Shown here piece after piece: positions 41,125 through 49,911 of a DNA stretch of 64,000 nucleotides. The stretch's first letter is position 1. Each line of letters starts with the position of its first letter. Source of the DNA: JBGSBR01 sp041730495 (lineage in GTDB: Bacteria > Patescibacteriota > Microgenomatia > UBA1406 > GWC2-37-13); contig JBGSBR010000004.1 of assembly GCA_041730495.1 (NCBI GenBank), positions 1 through 64,000 on the forward strand, in the 5' to 3' direction. The position numbers and the translations under genes are program-made. The notes beneath the pieces were generated by a model. That model was not told where the DNA came from. It made no database searches and saw nothing but the letters and a program-made list of their open reading frames with translations.

Positions 41125-41700
41125 TTACTCCAGCACTTCTAAGAAGGTATTTACTCCGTTTGCCCAGCTTCCGGTCGAGCTTGGATTGTATTTACTCATA
41201 ATCTGTTCAGTAGTTGTCAGGCCTTTGTCGATATAATACTTCTTCAATCCTCGTGCTACAGTATCAATTGCTTCAGGATATGACTCAAATCTCGTTACAG
41301 TATTGCCGTATATCCCCCATCCCCAACAGTTATGTGAGTTTTTGGGTATATATTTACATGCACCTGATTCTTGCATCGAGATTGCGGGGATAAGACGGTA
41401 GTCGAGGCCATTCGTATCAGACGTAGCTACGAGAAACTCTGCGTGATCATAGAGTGGCGAGTCATGGCGGCGGAAGAACGCTTTGAGTACTGCTACTCGT
41501 TTGTCTTTATTTTCATCATCGACATAGAAATCTACATCTTCAAACACGACGTCATCGGCACTAAGTGTCTCAATTTCATCGAGGATGAAGGTAATCTGTT
41601 GATCACGCTCTGATTTAGCGTAGATTCGCGTGGCAAGCAGGATATTTGATATGAAAACCACGATAAACAGACCGAGTAAAATTGCTATCTTCTTATGCAT
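41125..41700 (-). CDS. Secreted glucosaminidase/lysozyme-like protein, paralogue
   Basis: 191 residues. N-terminal signal anchor (IAILLGLFIVVFISNILLA), acidic spacer, then AISMQESGACKYIP (candidate Glu about 111), SHNCWGWGIYG, FESYPEAIDTVARGLKKYYIDKG and W-rich end (TGSWANGVNTFL). The order of motifs matches the 38737-39300 protein, so they are diverged paralogues; this one has an extra Cys pair (ACK / HNCW). Confidence 0.68.
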   Translation of the reverse strand: MHKKIAILLGLFIVVFISNILLATRIYAKSERDQQITFILDEIETLSADDVVFEDVDFYVDDENKDKRVAVLKAFFRRHDSPLYDHAEFLVATSDTNGLDYRLIPAISMQESGACKYIPKNSHNCWGWGIYGNTVTRFESYPEAIDTVARGLKKYYIDKGLTTTEQIMSKYNPSSTGSWANGVNTFLEVLE

Positions 41701-41743
41701 CCCTCAGTGTAGCTTATTTGAGGTCAAAGTGTCAAATTGTTTC

Positions 41744-42109
41744 TCACATCCACTTCGCATCATTTTCTCGCACATCCCAGACTCGGTGTCTGGCAATTTT
41801 CTCGATCAGCTCTGTAGGAATGGGTTTGTCGTATGGAAGTTGCACTGAGCCTTGGCCTGTCTTATATCCTTGTAACTCATCTGTAAAAGGTGCAAGTGAG
41901 CTTGGATGAGGCATGAAGTTCATATGATCTTTATACGCTGCATATGCAAAAAGGATCCGTTTTTCCTCAAAAACGGGACTTCCCCATTTCATAGCTTCTG
42001 TAGCGTCAGGTGCAATTTCTTTCAGTATAGCTCGAAGCTCACGAAGCTTGGCTTGTATATTTTCTGGAAAGCTGTCGATGTATTCGTCGACTGTAGTTGG
42101 TTTGGACAT
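41744..42109 (-). CDS. DUF1801 (YdhG-like) protein
   Basis: 121 residues with VDEYIDSFPENIQAKLRELR, AIKEIAPDATEAMKWGSPVF (as LKEIAPDATEAMKWG) and MNFMPHPSSLAPF, the DUF1801/YdhG pattern. Small cytoplasmic alpha/beta fold related to frataxin-like proteins; molecular role unknown. Coupled to the DUF5655-like gene, whose stop lies 1 nt before this start. Confidence 0.85.
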   Translation of the reverse strand: MSKPTTVDEYIDSFPENIQAKLRELRAILKEIAPDATEAMKWGSPVFEEKRILFAYAAYKDHMNFMPHPSSLAPFTDELQGYKTGQGSVQLPYDKPIPTELIEKIARHRVWDVRENDAKWM

Positions 42110-42110
42110 A

Positions 42111-42428
42111 TTATTGCATTAAGTCAAAAGCTTTGTGTAACCATTTAATTAGTTCATCATCAATATCTTCAGCCTTTTCTATTTTAAGTTCATTATGAAA
42201 TCTACTTTTTGAGACTTGTTCAGTTTTCATGATACGAGGACTGACAATTGGTTCAGAAGATACAATGTTGAGGATCAGGTAACTTTTGCGCGGGTGTACT
42301 CCTGCGAAAGCAGCTCTATTTTTGAGGTGAATTGATGTTTTCTTTTCCTCAATTATTATATTGCCGAAGATGTCGATATCATTGAGTAGTTGCTGATATA
42401 AGGCTTTAACTTCCAATGTCATTTCCAT
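42111..42428 (-). CDS. DUF5655-like small protein
   Basis: 105 residues: VKALYQQLLNDI, KKTSIHLKNRAAFAGVHPRKSYLILNI, then FHNELKIEKAEDIDDELIKWLHKAF. This is the DUF5655 pattern (FAxxxPRKxxLxL core) often found beside DUF1801 genes. Function unknown. Confidence 0.75.
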   Translation of the reverse strand: MEMTLEVKALYQQLLNDIDIFGNIIIEEKKTSIHLKNRAAFAGVHPRKSYLILNIVSSEPIVSPRIMKTEQVSKSRFHNELKIEKAEDIDDELIKWLHKAFDLMQ

Positions 42429-42464
42429 AAATAGATTATAACAGAACCGTCATAAATCAATAAT

Positions 42465-43019
42465 TTAATTAGAGATCTTGTAATAATACGTCGTAAACCG
42501 TTTCCCTTTATATTTCTTAAATAAGAATTTTTCAAAATACTTGATCTGAAATCCGCGCGAAATAATTATTGCTTTATTATGTAACGCTTGTTCAAGCTGA
42601 GGTTGCAGTTTACGTAACAAAGCTGGGAAAAGAAAGATATAAACATAATTTGCCTGAGACACATCTACATCAAAGATATTTTTTACTTCAAATCTGACAT
42701 GTTGCGCAGTCCCATCTAGTTTTGCACGTAATCGTGCCAGCCATACCAACGTAGGATTAATCTCAATGCCAAGTCCTTGTACTTCATACTCTTTTGCTGC
42801 ATAACGTACAACTCTGCCATCACCACAGCCTAGCTCTACAAAAGTACTATTTTTTTTGATAGATATTTCATTCAGAATACCTTGAATTTCACTTCTCGAT
42901 GTAGAAACATAAGGTGCTCCTCTGAGCCAGGAGTAGATCATGCTCATAAGGTAGACACAGACGGAAAAGAGAACTAAAACTTCCAAAAAAAGGATTATGA
43001 TTATAAAGATTTCATTCAT
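42465..43019 (-). CDS. Membrane-anchored SAM-dependent methyltransferase
   Basis: 184 residues. One N-terminal membrane helix (IIIILFLEVLVLFSVCVYLM), then a class I methyltransferase domain: FVELGCGDGRVVRYAA (SAM-binding loop, about 59-74), GIEINPTLVWLAR (acidic ribose-binding position) and NYVYIFLFPALLRKLQPQL. The order resembles DOT1-like/small membrane methyltransferases. Substrate unknown. Confidence 0.8.
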   Translation of the reverse strand: MNEIFIIIILFLEVLVLFSVCVYLMSMIYSWLRGAPYVSTSRSEIQGILNEISIKKNSTFVELGCGDGRVVRYAAKEYEVQGLGIEINPTLVWLARLRAKLDGTAQHVRFEVKNIFDVDVSQANYVYIFLFPALLRKLQPQLEQALHNKAIIISRGFQIKYFEKFLFKKYKGKRFTTYYYKISN

Positions 43020-43074
43020 GAGTGAGTATAGTATAATAAAGAATCATTCTGGCTGTCATAGAGCGTGATAAACA

Positions 43075-43146
43075 GCCCTTATAGCTTAATGGATAGAGCT
43101 CTGGTCTTCGGAACCAGTGATGGGGGTTCGATTCCCTCTAAGGGCG
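43075..43146 (+). tRNA. tRNA-Arg (TCG)
   Basis: Acceptor GCCCTTA / TAAGGGC, anticodon stem CTGGT/ACCAG with loop CTTCGGA giving TCG, T-loop TTCGATT. CCA not encoded. TATAAT at 43032-43037 is the likely -10 for this tRNA and probably also for tRNA-Lys and the AEC gene. Confidence 0.94.
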
Positions 43147-43182
43147 CCCTTCGACTTTCGAGCTTGCTCGAATTGCTCAGGG
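43147..43182. repeat. Palindromic repeat between tRNA genes
   Basis: CCCTTCGACTTTCGAGC then TTGCTCGAATTGCTCAGGG. CCCT/AGGG ends and an internal TCGAGC-TT-GCTCGA palindrome. It resembles the common CCCTTCGAC...GCTCAGGG intergenic repeats of many bacteria; it may also help tRNA separation. Confidence 0.5.
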
Positions 43183-43197
43183 TAATAACATCGGTCA

Positions 43198-43269
43198 GGA
43201 TCTGTAGCTCAATGGTAGAGCAGTAGCCTCTTAAGCTATTGGTTGTGGGTTCGAGTCCCACCGGATCCA
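43198..43269 (+). tRNA. tRNA-Lys (CTT)
   Basis: Acceptor GGATCTG / CGGATCC (one G-U), anticodon stem GTAGC/GCTAT with loop CTCTTAA giving CTT, T-arm GTGGG TTCGAGT CCCAC. CCA not encoded. The AEC transporter ATG is 11 nt after its 3' end. Confidence 0.95.
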
Positions 43270-43280
43270 CATTATTTTAT

Positions 43281-44180
43281 ATGAATAATCCTCTCTTATC
43301 AGTACTCCCTGTCATCCTCACCTTCCTCACAGGTTACCTACTCAAACGACTTAATGTTTTCAAAAAAGATGACGGTGATTTACTGTTAAAACTTGTCTTT
43401 TATGTCGGTGGACCTGCAATTATCTTCCAATCGCTTGTGAGTGTCAAGCTTAATGCTGATTTATTGGTCTATCCACTGACTGGTGCGATTATTATGATCA
43501 GTAGTTTTATTTTTGCTTCATTATTTGAGCATTCATTTAAACTCCCTAAAGCTTCTCGTGGCGTTTTCATGATCGCTTCTATGATTGTAAATACTGGTTT
43601 TACACTTCCCTTTTTATTAAGTACCTTTGGTGAAATCGGAGTTGTACGTTATTCTTTGTTTGGGCTTGTAGCAGACACTTTGGTCGTCAGTTGGGTCTAT
43701 GCTATAGCTTGTCAACACAATCCAGCAAATCAAAGTCATAAAACAATTATTTCTAAACTTTTCAAGTCACCACCGGTTTGGGCAACGGTGCTTGGTCTGA
43801 TGTGTAATCTTTTGCAGCTCACGCCTCCTGACGTGGTATTGGCTTTTGCCAAAAATGTCGGAAGTATAGTAGGTCCTTTGATTATGCTATCTCTTGGACT
43901 ATATTTTCAGCCAAAGATCGTCCGTATTGCGCCAACTGTTGGTGCAATATTGATTCGTATGCTTTTGGGCACAACTGTCGCTATTTTGATTACTGCTTTC
44001 ATGGGTGTGACTGGCGTAGATCGCAAAATATTGATTTTGCTTGCTGCTTCACCTGTCGGATTCAATACTATCACTTATTCGTCACTCGAGAATTTAGACA
44101 AAGAACTCGCTGCAAGTATCGTCTCAATTTCAATCTTAATTGGGCTTGTTTTGACACCTATTTTGCTTCTATTTCTTTGA
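43281..44180 (+). CDS. AEC-family (auxin efflux carrier-like) transporter
   Basis: 299 residues, about ten membrane helices in two five-helix halves, the AEC/Mem_trans arrangement: LLSVLPVILTFLTGYLLKRL at the start, GGPAIIFQSLVS after helix 2, and VGSIVGPLIMLSLGLYF in the second half. Exports or imports small organic anions; substrate unknown. ATG 43281 follows tRNA-Lys by 11 nt, and a longer frame would start inside the tRNA, so it is rejected. Confidence 0.85.
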   Translation: MNNPLLSVLPVILTFLTGYLLKRLNVFKKDDGDLLLKLVFYVGGPAIIFQSLVSVKLNADLLVYPLTGAIIMISSFIFASLFEHSFKLPKASRGVFMIASMIVNTGFTLPFLLSTFGEIGVVRYSLFGLVADTLVVSWVYAIACQHNPANQSHKTIISKLFKSPPVWATVLGLMCNLLQLTPPDVVLAFAKNVGSIVGPLIMLSLGLYFQPKIVRIAPTVGAILIRMLLGTTVAILITAFMGVTGVDRKILILLAASPVGFNTITYSSLENLDKELAASIVSISILIGLVLTPILLLFL

Positions 44181-44219
44181 TGCAATGCATCTGAAAATCA
44201 TGTACAGTAATACTGTACA
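44179..44219 (+). promoter_or_regulatory. Twin palindromes upstream of the histidine kinase
   Basis: Two perfect odd palindromes with a central A: GATGCA-A-TGCATC (44179-44191) and TGTACAGTA-A-TACTGTACA (44201-44219, 9-bp arms). The second ends 3 nt before ATG 44223 and covers the position where the -10 (TACTGT, 44211-44216, 6 nt before ATG) would lie. Likely operator for a dimeric regulator; a hairpin at the RNA level is the alternative. Confidence 0.6.
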
Positions 44220-44222
44220 TCT

Positions 44223-46934
44223 ATGAAAGAAAAACCATCCACCGTACCACTTGTTGCTGCATTTCTAGTTGCTGTAATCGGAATCCTTAGTCTAGTCGGA
44301 TGGGCTACTTCAAATCCATATCTCATGCGAATGATGCCTGAGCTGCGACCAATTAATCCTATGGCGGCAGTTGGATTGTGTGTCATAGCAGTAGGGTATG
44401 TGGCTATCTATATGCGTAATCAAAGTGTGCGATTTATCATGGGTGGATTGACTTTATTGTTAGGTATATTGGCCATAACATCAGTACCAATTGACACTTT
44501 ACTTTTTGCTGAGAAAATTCAAAGTATTGGAGAACATACAGCTATAGCTGATAGTGCGGCAATCTGTTTTATCTTCGCAGGAGTATTATTTCTTCTGCAT
44601 AATCAGACCAATAAATCAATTACGTTTTTGAAGCATATTCTGAATATATTGTTAGTAGTAATCTCATGGGTCAATATTTTTGGTCCGCTCTATGCATATG
44701 ATTCGGTCTACGGATACTCATCAGACTTTGTGATGGCCATGCAGCTTGCGATAGCATTTAGTTTTGTAGCATATACCTCTATTTTTTTGGTACATCAGAA
44801 AAAAATTACGGCTATGTTGGGGACGGTAAATATAATTGGATGGATGATTATTGCATCAATTATTTTTATCCAATCAGCCACTTATGGAGCGTGGCGTCAA
44901 GCTACTGATGATAATCGTGAAGATTCTGAAGAAGCATTTGTGACTTACTCAGAAGGCATAAAAAATAATATGTTGGATAGAATCAGTATTTATGAAAATG
45001 CACTATACGGTTTTCGCGGTTTGTTTGAATCGAGTGATAGTGTCAGTCAGGATGAGTTTAATACGTATTTCGAGTCATTAGATTTGCTTAATCGTTATCC
45101 AGGTTTACGCACGATATCCTATACGTCTAAAGTCTCTGAAGCTGATCTGCCAGAGTTTATAGAGACTATAAGAGAGGATGATAGTATTCGGCCTGCAGGT
45201 AATCCTACATTTACTGTATCACCCAAAAATGACGTACCCGTGCATTATATATCAACATATGCGTACACGACTTTGATCGGCAGTGCTTTACCTGGTCGAG
45301 ATCTATCTACAGATAGTGCTCGTCTAGCAGCTTATCAGCAAGCTGAACGCACGAATAAGTTTGCAGCATCAGATCCAATTACTATTACAGCAAATGGACC
45401 ATTGCAAGAGATGAAAGGTTTCACCGTGACACTTCCGGTTTTTGATAAAAATACTGACAAAGTAGTTGGATTGATAAACTCTTTGTATGGCTATCCCCTT
45501 TTCTTTGATGAAGTAAAGAAAAATTTCAATTTTCGAGATAATACATATTTGAAGGTTGTTGATGTCAAGTCAGGTGATATTATCTATGAATTTGAAGAAA
45601 ATCATACAGCTGAACATAAGCTGAAAAGTACACAGATCTTAACTATCGCTGATCGGACATGGGAGATGACAGTCGAAGCGCCAGAAGATTATGGTATCAA
45701 TATTAATCAAAAGAATTTACCACCCATTATTTTATTAGGAGGTCAGTTATTTTCAGGTCTTATTGTCGTGATATTTATCATGTTGATACGTGGTCGTCAA
45801 GAAGCAGAAGAGCTTGTCAAGAAACGAACACAAGAACTTGAAAAACTTATTCAAGCATTACCACTTGGTGTTTCTGTCGCTGAAGCGCCTTCTGGTAAAC
45901 TGACTCTCATAAATGAAGCTGGAATAAATATATTAGGACGTGGGGTCGCACCTAATGCAACTAAAGAAGATTATGGACAAGCGTTTGATGTCCTAAGAAT
46001 TGATGGTACTCCATATCCGCCCGCAGAGATGTCACCGTCGATTGCCATGAAAACAGGAGAAATTACTACCAAAGATGATATTATAATCCGTCGACCGGAT
46101 AAATCATTGATTCATCTAAAAGCGACGAGTGTACCGATTAAAGATAGCCAAGGATTAGTAGTAACTATAGTGAGTGTCTTTGAAGATGTGACTAAAGAAA
46201 AAGAGATTGATCGTATGAAAACTGAGTTTATATCTCTTGCTTCGCATCAACTCCGTACTCCTCTATCCGCGATGAAATGGTTCCTGGAGATGCTGATAGC
46301 TGGTGATGCCGGCAAACTTAACAAAGAGCAGCAAGAGTATGCACAAAATGTGTCTCAGGCGAATGAGCGTATGATTACTTTGGTAAATTCTCTTCTCAAT
46401 ATTTCACGTATCGAATCAGGCAGACTCATCGTAGATCCACAACCGACTGATCTGAAAAAGCTTGCAGAGACGGTGATTACTGAACTACAGCCAAAAATCA
46501 AAGAAAAAGATATTTCGATGATTGTCAGTGTGCACGATAAACTGAGTACAATTAATGTTGATCCGAAGCTCGTGACAGAGGTGTATACAAATCTACTTAC
46601 GAATGCCATCAAGTACACTCCTAACAGTGGTGAGATTTCACTCTTTATATCAGAAAAAAATGATGAGATCATAACTCAAGTGTCTGATACTGGTATGGGT
46701 ATCCCGGAAGAAGAACATGATAAAATTTTCACTAAGTTTTACAGAGCATCCAATGTAGTGAAAGCTGTGCCAGAGGGTACAGGCTTAGGACTATACATGG
46801 TAAAATCAATTATAGAATCCTCAGGAGGTAAGCTGTGGTTTACTTCTGGTAAAGATAAAGGTACATCATTCTGGTTTAGTTTACCTAAAACTGGTATGCA
46901 AGCCAAGAAAGGTGAGGTCTCAATTAATAGTTAA
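44223..46934 (+). CDS. Sensor histidine kinase with CHASE and PAS domains
   Basis: 903 residues. About seven N-terminal membrane helices (1-220), an extracellular CHASE domain (about 240-470: ENALYGFRGLFESSD, YPGLRTISYTSKV), another helix (about 500-520), PAS (540-660), then HisKA with H-box SLASHQLRTPLSAM (His 675) and HATPase_c with N-box NLLTNAIKYTP, G1 DTGMGIP and G2 GTGLGLYMV. Complete and probably active. The receiver gene follows by 9 nt. CHASE domains bind small ligands outside the cell. Confidence 0.93.
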   Translation: MKEKPSTVPLVAAFLVAVIGILSLVGWATSNPYLMRMMPELRPINPMAAVGLCVIAVGYVAIYMRNQSVRFIMGGLTLLLGILAITSVPIDTLLFAEKIQSIGEHTAIADSAAICFIFAGVLFLLHNQTNKSITFLKHILNILLVVISWVNIFGPLYAYDSVYGYSSDFVMAMQLAIAFSFVAYTSIFLVHQKKITAMLGTVNIIGWMIIASIIFIQSATYGAWRQATDDNREDSEEAFVTYSEGIKNNMLDRISIYENALYGFRGLFESSDSVSQDEFNTYFESLDLLNRYPGLRTISYTSKVSEADLPEFIETIREDDSIRPAGNPTFTVSPKNDVPVHYISTYAYTTLIGSALPGRDLSTDSARLAAYQQAERTNKFAASDPITITANGPLQEMKGFTVTLPVFDKNTDKVVGLINSLYGYPLFFDEVKKNFNFRDNTYLKVVDVKSGDIIYEFEENHTAEHKLKSTQILTIADRTWEMTVEAPEDYGININQKNLPPIILLGGQLFSGLIVVIFIMLIRGRQEAEELVKKRTQELEKLIQALPLGVSVAEAPSGKLTLINEAGINILGRGVAPNATKEDYGQAFDVLRIDGTPYPPAEMSPSIAMKTGEITTKDDIIIRRPDKSLIHLKATSVPIKDSQGLVVTIVSVFEDVTKEKEIDRMKTEFISLASHQLRTPLSAMKWFLEMLIAGDAGKLNKEQQEYAQNVSQANERMITLVNSLLNISRIESGRLIVDPQPTDLKKLAETVITELQPKIKEKDISMIVSVHDKLSTINVDPKLVTEVYTNLLTNAIKYTPNSGEISLFISEKNDEIITQVSDTGMGIPEEEHDKIFTKFYRASNVVKAVPEGTGLGLYMVKSIIESSGGKLWFTSGKDKGTSFWFSLPKTGMQAKKGEVSINS

Positions 46935-46943
46935 GAGAATAAT

Positions 46944-47348
46944 ATGAATACAACACATACTGTGATGATCATCGAAGATGAAGATTTGTTATTACAAGCG
47001 ATTAGCAAAAAATTTGAAAAAAACGGTGTTAAAACTGTCGGTTGTACATCAAGTAGTCAAGCATTAGATTACCTCAAAAGCATGCCACAGCTTCCTGATG
47101 CAATCTGGCTTGATTATTACCTCAAAGATGGTAATGGTCTGGAGTTTATGCAGCAAATGAAATCAGATCCGAAACTCGAAGCCATACCTGTAATTGTAGT
47201 CTCAAACTCAGCGAGTGATGACAAAGTAAAAACATTGCTAGCACTTGGTGTCCAAAAGTATTTTTTGAAAGCTGAGCATCGTCTTGATGAGTTGATCGAT
47301 GAACTTAAACAGTTTATTGATGAAGATAAAGCTACTGCGAAACAGTAA
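46944..47348 (+). CDS. Single-domain response regulator
   Basis: 134 residues, one receiver domain: MIIEDEDLL acidic pair, phosphoacceptor in AIWLDYYLKDGNG (Asp about 53), VVSNSAS, and the Lys in YFLKAEH. No output domain. Cognate partner of the CHASE kinase by position. Its 3' end overlaps the convergent pilin gene by 17 bp. Confidence 0.92.
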   Translation: MNTTHTVMIIEDEDLLLQAISKKFEKNGVKTVGCTSSSQALDYLKSMPQLPDAIWLDYYLKDGNGLEFMQQMKSDPKLEAIPVIVVSNSASDDKVKTLLALGVQKYFLKAEHRLDELIDELKQFIDEDKATAKQ

Positions 47349-47769
47349 TCGTTTCACCATTTTGTGCATATGGCGCTGACACTGTAATCCTGCCGTTTGC
47401 ATTGCGACTGATACGATATCCACTGCTATTTCCGCTTCCATTTGTCGGATCTTGAGGTATTTTGATCAGGTATTTTTCATTAGTTGTCAGCACACTGAGA
47501 TCGATTAGTCCGGTACATGTGCCACCTGTACGACAGACTTCTGTTGGCGTGGTGCTTATAGCTGCAGGAAGCGTTCCGTTATTATCAGACGCATACTGAT
47601 ATACGGCATTTGCAAGAGCATTTATATCTACTTTACGTTGTGCATTATTTGAGTTAGCTATTTGCTTGCTTGGATTGATCGCGACAATGACGATGCTCAT
47701 GAGTACACTCAACATACCGATTGTTACCAGCAGTTCAATCAACGTAAAGCCTTTTTTATGTGATGTCAT
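47332..47769 (-). CDS. Pseudopilin of pilus cluster 2
   Basis: 145 residues: MTSHKKG/FTLIELLVTIGMLSVLMSIVIVAINPSKQ is the pilin helix, broken at family positions by Ala/Asn; followed by NAQRKVDINALANAVYQYA. Two Cys (about 83 and 89) lie in a short loop. Major-pilin candidate of cluster 2 because of its GspG-like NPSKQ...RKVDINALANAVYQY segment. Convergent with the response regulator. Confidence 0.82.
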   Translation of the reverse strand: MTSHKKGFTLIELLVTIGMLSVLMSIVIVAINPSKQIANSNNAQRKVDINALANAVYQYASDNNGTLPAAISTTPTEVCRTGGTCTGLIDLSVLTTNEKYLIKIPQDPTNGSGNSSGYRISRNANGRITVSAPYAQNGETITVSQ

Positions 47770-47809
47770 ATTGCTTATTCTAGGTAACTATGCATCTTGA
47801 TGCAAGGGA

Positions 47810-48226
47810 TTAAAAATCTGCTACTTCTTGCCAGCTATCGTATATTAATTTTGCTTGTGGCACAGAAAATCTTACATTTGTAATCAAAACTTTGCGTACC
47901 GTATTTTGAACTGTTCCAGTGGCCTGGATATTTTTATTTGTTAGATCCGCAGCTGTTACTGTGTAAGTGCATGATCCGTTTCCAAGTGTTTGATTTCCTG
48001 TTCCTGTATAAGAATTGTTTAAGGCAATTTGTCTCAAGGCTATTTCAGCACATGTATTGGCAAGTGCTTTGGTTTGTTGAGACTGTATGACGGTGATACT
48101 CGTTTTTGTTTGGATCACTCCGGTTGTTATGACAGACATAGCAATTGATAAACCGACTACAGCTACGATGAGCACCGTAATCAATGTCATAAAACCTGAT
48201 CTGTTATCTGATACTTGCTGTTGCAT
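47810..48226 (-). CDS. PilX-like pseudopilin
   Basis: 138 residues. N-terminus DNRSGFMTLITVLIVAVVGLS: a hydrophobic helix preceded by SGF but without Glu5, as in PilX/GspK-type proteins. Two Cys at about 54 and 86. Start overlaps the 3' end of the next upstream gene by 23 bp, indicating coupling. Confidence 0.68.
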   Translation of the reverse strand: MQQQVSDNRSGFMTLITVLIVAVVGLSIAMSVITTGVIQTKTSITVIQSQQTKALANTCAEIALRQIALNNSYTGTGNQTLGNGSCTYTVTAADLTNKNIQATGTVQNTVRKVLITNVRFSVPQAKLIYDSWQEVADF

Positions 48227-48716
48227 AAAAGGTTTTGGAATAATTGTATTCTTGTCTTCCCGATGGATTATTGTATGTCAATGTAAACTGCATTTTGACG
48301 CTTCCTGGTGTGGAAGCTCGAGATAAATTTATAAATTGCACATTTGATGCAGTCACTGTGTTTGAGTGCAGTGCAGTAGCTGCACCTGCGCCAGCTGTCA
48401 GCTGTAGGATGCCATTGTTTAGATTGAATACTGTAGGATTAGTCGCGGGTGTTACTGTCTGTACAGATAATGAGGTGGCTGTCACTCCTGCAGCTGGGGT
48501 ATTTATTTGTCTGGCATTTCGTACTGCCTGAGTAATTTGTTGCAACACTTGTACACCTTGAGTCTCGACCTGTGATGCCACTCTATTGCGCGCTTGAGTC
48601 TGGAGCATCGAGATAATGAAAAACGAGGCTGTCGAGATGATCACAGTGGAGATACCGAGATATAACAGTATCTCTACTAACGTGAAGCCTGATTTATGAG
48701 AGTTTTGTATTTTCAT
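48204..48716 (-). CDS. PilW/GspJ-like pseudopilin
   Basis: 170 residues: MKIQNSHKSG/FTLVEILLYLGISTVIISTASFF with Glu5, then MLQTQARNRVASQVETQG, a PilW/GspJ-like stretch. Strand-rich C-terminal domain without Cys. Two nt behind the previous gene. Confidence 0.78.
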   Translation of the reverse strand: MKIQNSHKSGFTLVEILLYLGISTVIISTASFFIISMLQTQARNRVASQVETQGVQVLQQITQAVRNARQINTPAAGVTATSLSVQTVTPATNPTVFNLNNGILQLTAGAGAATALHSNTVTASNVQFINLSRASTPGSVKMQFTLTYNNPSGRQEYNYSKTFYATASIR

Positions 48717-48718
48717 AG

Positions 48719-49453
48719 CTATGGTTTACAGCAACAACTATCAGCTGAAGCTCCGCCGGTACAATAAATATTTCCTCCTGAACGATATATCTCACCATTA
48801 CTTGTACATTGGCTTGAGTTAGCTCGACATGTGCCAGTGGTATTTTTGAACATTTGCTGACAATATAGTGCACAAGTGCCGATCGTTGGTGTAGGTGTAC
48901 GGGTAGGTGTTGGAGTACGAGTTGGCGTAGCTGATGGAACTGTTGGAGTTGGTGTACGGGTCGGTGTGGGCGTGGCTGATAGTGCAATAGTTGGTACCGG
49001 TGTTGCTGTGGGTATAAGAGTGGGTGTTGGTGTAGGGGTCCAGGTAATACGCCAGTTGGTGAGATACTCGACTACTTCCACTGACCCTGCTCGTTGTGCA
49101 TTTTGTTGCCAGGTGACACGGGAGGTAATCTGCTTTGTTTGTGTATCTATCGGTGTGATCAGTATCTGACGAGTGTATTGAGCAGAGCTATCTGAAGTAC
49201 TGCTGAAGACCCATTTACTGCCGTCACTACTGACACCATGTGCGCCATCGGTGAGATTGGTAAACTGATCATCTCTGATATTTCTGGTGGCTTCAAGTCC
49301 TTCTTCTGCGAGGAAAACAGCTCTCTCACGATCACCCGTCACTGTAGTGGATTGATGACCATATGAAGTAGCACCCATGTATGTCGTCACGACCAATCCA
49401 AGAGTCGCGGCTGCGATTAGTACTTCGACGAGTGAAAATCCTGATGTTTTCAT
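48719..49453 (-). CDS. PilV-like pseudopilin with Thr/Pro stalk and Cys-rich tip
   Basis: 244 residues from ATG 49453, 1 nt after the upstream stop; an ATG at 49477 would overlap. MKTSG/FSLVEVLIAAATLGLV is the pilin helix and FLAEEGLEATRNIRDDQF the GspI/PilV signature. After about residue 125 a stalk of Thr/Pro repeats (PTPTPT, TRTPTP) of about 60 residues leads to a small C-terminal module with eight Cys ending SCCCKP. It looks like a displayed adhesin or binding tip on a minor pilin. Confidence 0.78.
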   Translation of the reverse strand: MKTSGFSLVEVLIAAATLGLVVTTYMGATSYGHQSTTVTGDRERAVFLAEEGLEATRNIRDDQFTNLTDGAHGVSSDGSKWVFSSTSDSSAQYTRQILITPIDTQTKQITSRVTWQQNAQRAGSVEVVEYLTNWRITWTPTPTPTLIPTATPVPTIALSATPTPTRTPTPTVPSATPTRTPTPTRTPTPTIGTCALYCQQMFKNTTGTCRANSSQCTSNGEIYRSGGNIYCTGGASADSCCCKP

Positions 49454-49454
49454 A

Positions 49455-49904
49455 TTACTGGATTGTGATTGTGCCAACTGAGTTAATGGTAATAGTGCTG
49501 CTGTCAGTGTTTTGTGTAACAGAAATAAAACCCGTTGATGATGGTAAACCTGTTAGTTTTGTAAATCTTAGATCTGTTATTCCAGAGACATTATTAGAAG
49601 TCGGTATAACTGTTGTTTCATCAAAACTTTGGTCACGTGTTGCGTATGTGCTACCTTTGTAAATTACGATATTTCCTGTTCCTATATACACTCCCCACTG
49701 ACTGTCATTTTGCGCAGCCATCGATAGTTGCTGAGCACGTCGCAGCTTTTCAGCAATAAGTTGCGAAGTTACTTTGACACTGTTGGTTACTTGTAACCTT
49801 TGGTAAATCGGTGCGGTCATGCCAGCAATAAGCGTCACAATAGCAATTGAAAGTAGAATCTCAATCATGGTAAAACCAGACAGCAGTTGTTTCCTGACAT
49901 TCAT
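49455..49904 (-). CDS. GspH/FimT-like pseudopilin
   Basis: 149 residues: MNVRKQLLSG/FTMIEILLSIAIVTLIAGMT, then LIAEKLRRAQQLSMAAQNDSQWGVYI, matching GspH/FimT-type minor pilins (LRRAQxxA...WGVxF). First pseudopilin after pilC2, 7 nt downstream of it. Confidence 0.82.
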   Translation of the reverse strand: MNVRKQLLSGFTMIEILLSIAIVTLIAGMTAPIYQRLQVTNSVKVTSQLIAEKLRRAQQLSMAAQNDSQWGVYIGTGNIVIYKGSTYATRDQSFDETTVIPTSNNVSGITDLRFTKLTGLPSSTGFISVTQNTDSSTITINSVGTITIQ

Positions 49905-49911
49905 GTGCGAG

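Noticed and set aside
43239..43281. Longer start for the AEC transporter
   Set aside because: The extension would translate the 3' half of tRNA-Lys.
44201..44219. LexA (SOS) box
   Set aside because: Does not match GAACN4GTTC or CTGTN8ACAG spacing, and the downstream gene is a sensor kinase.
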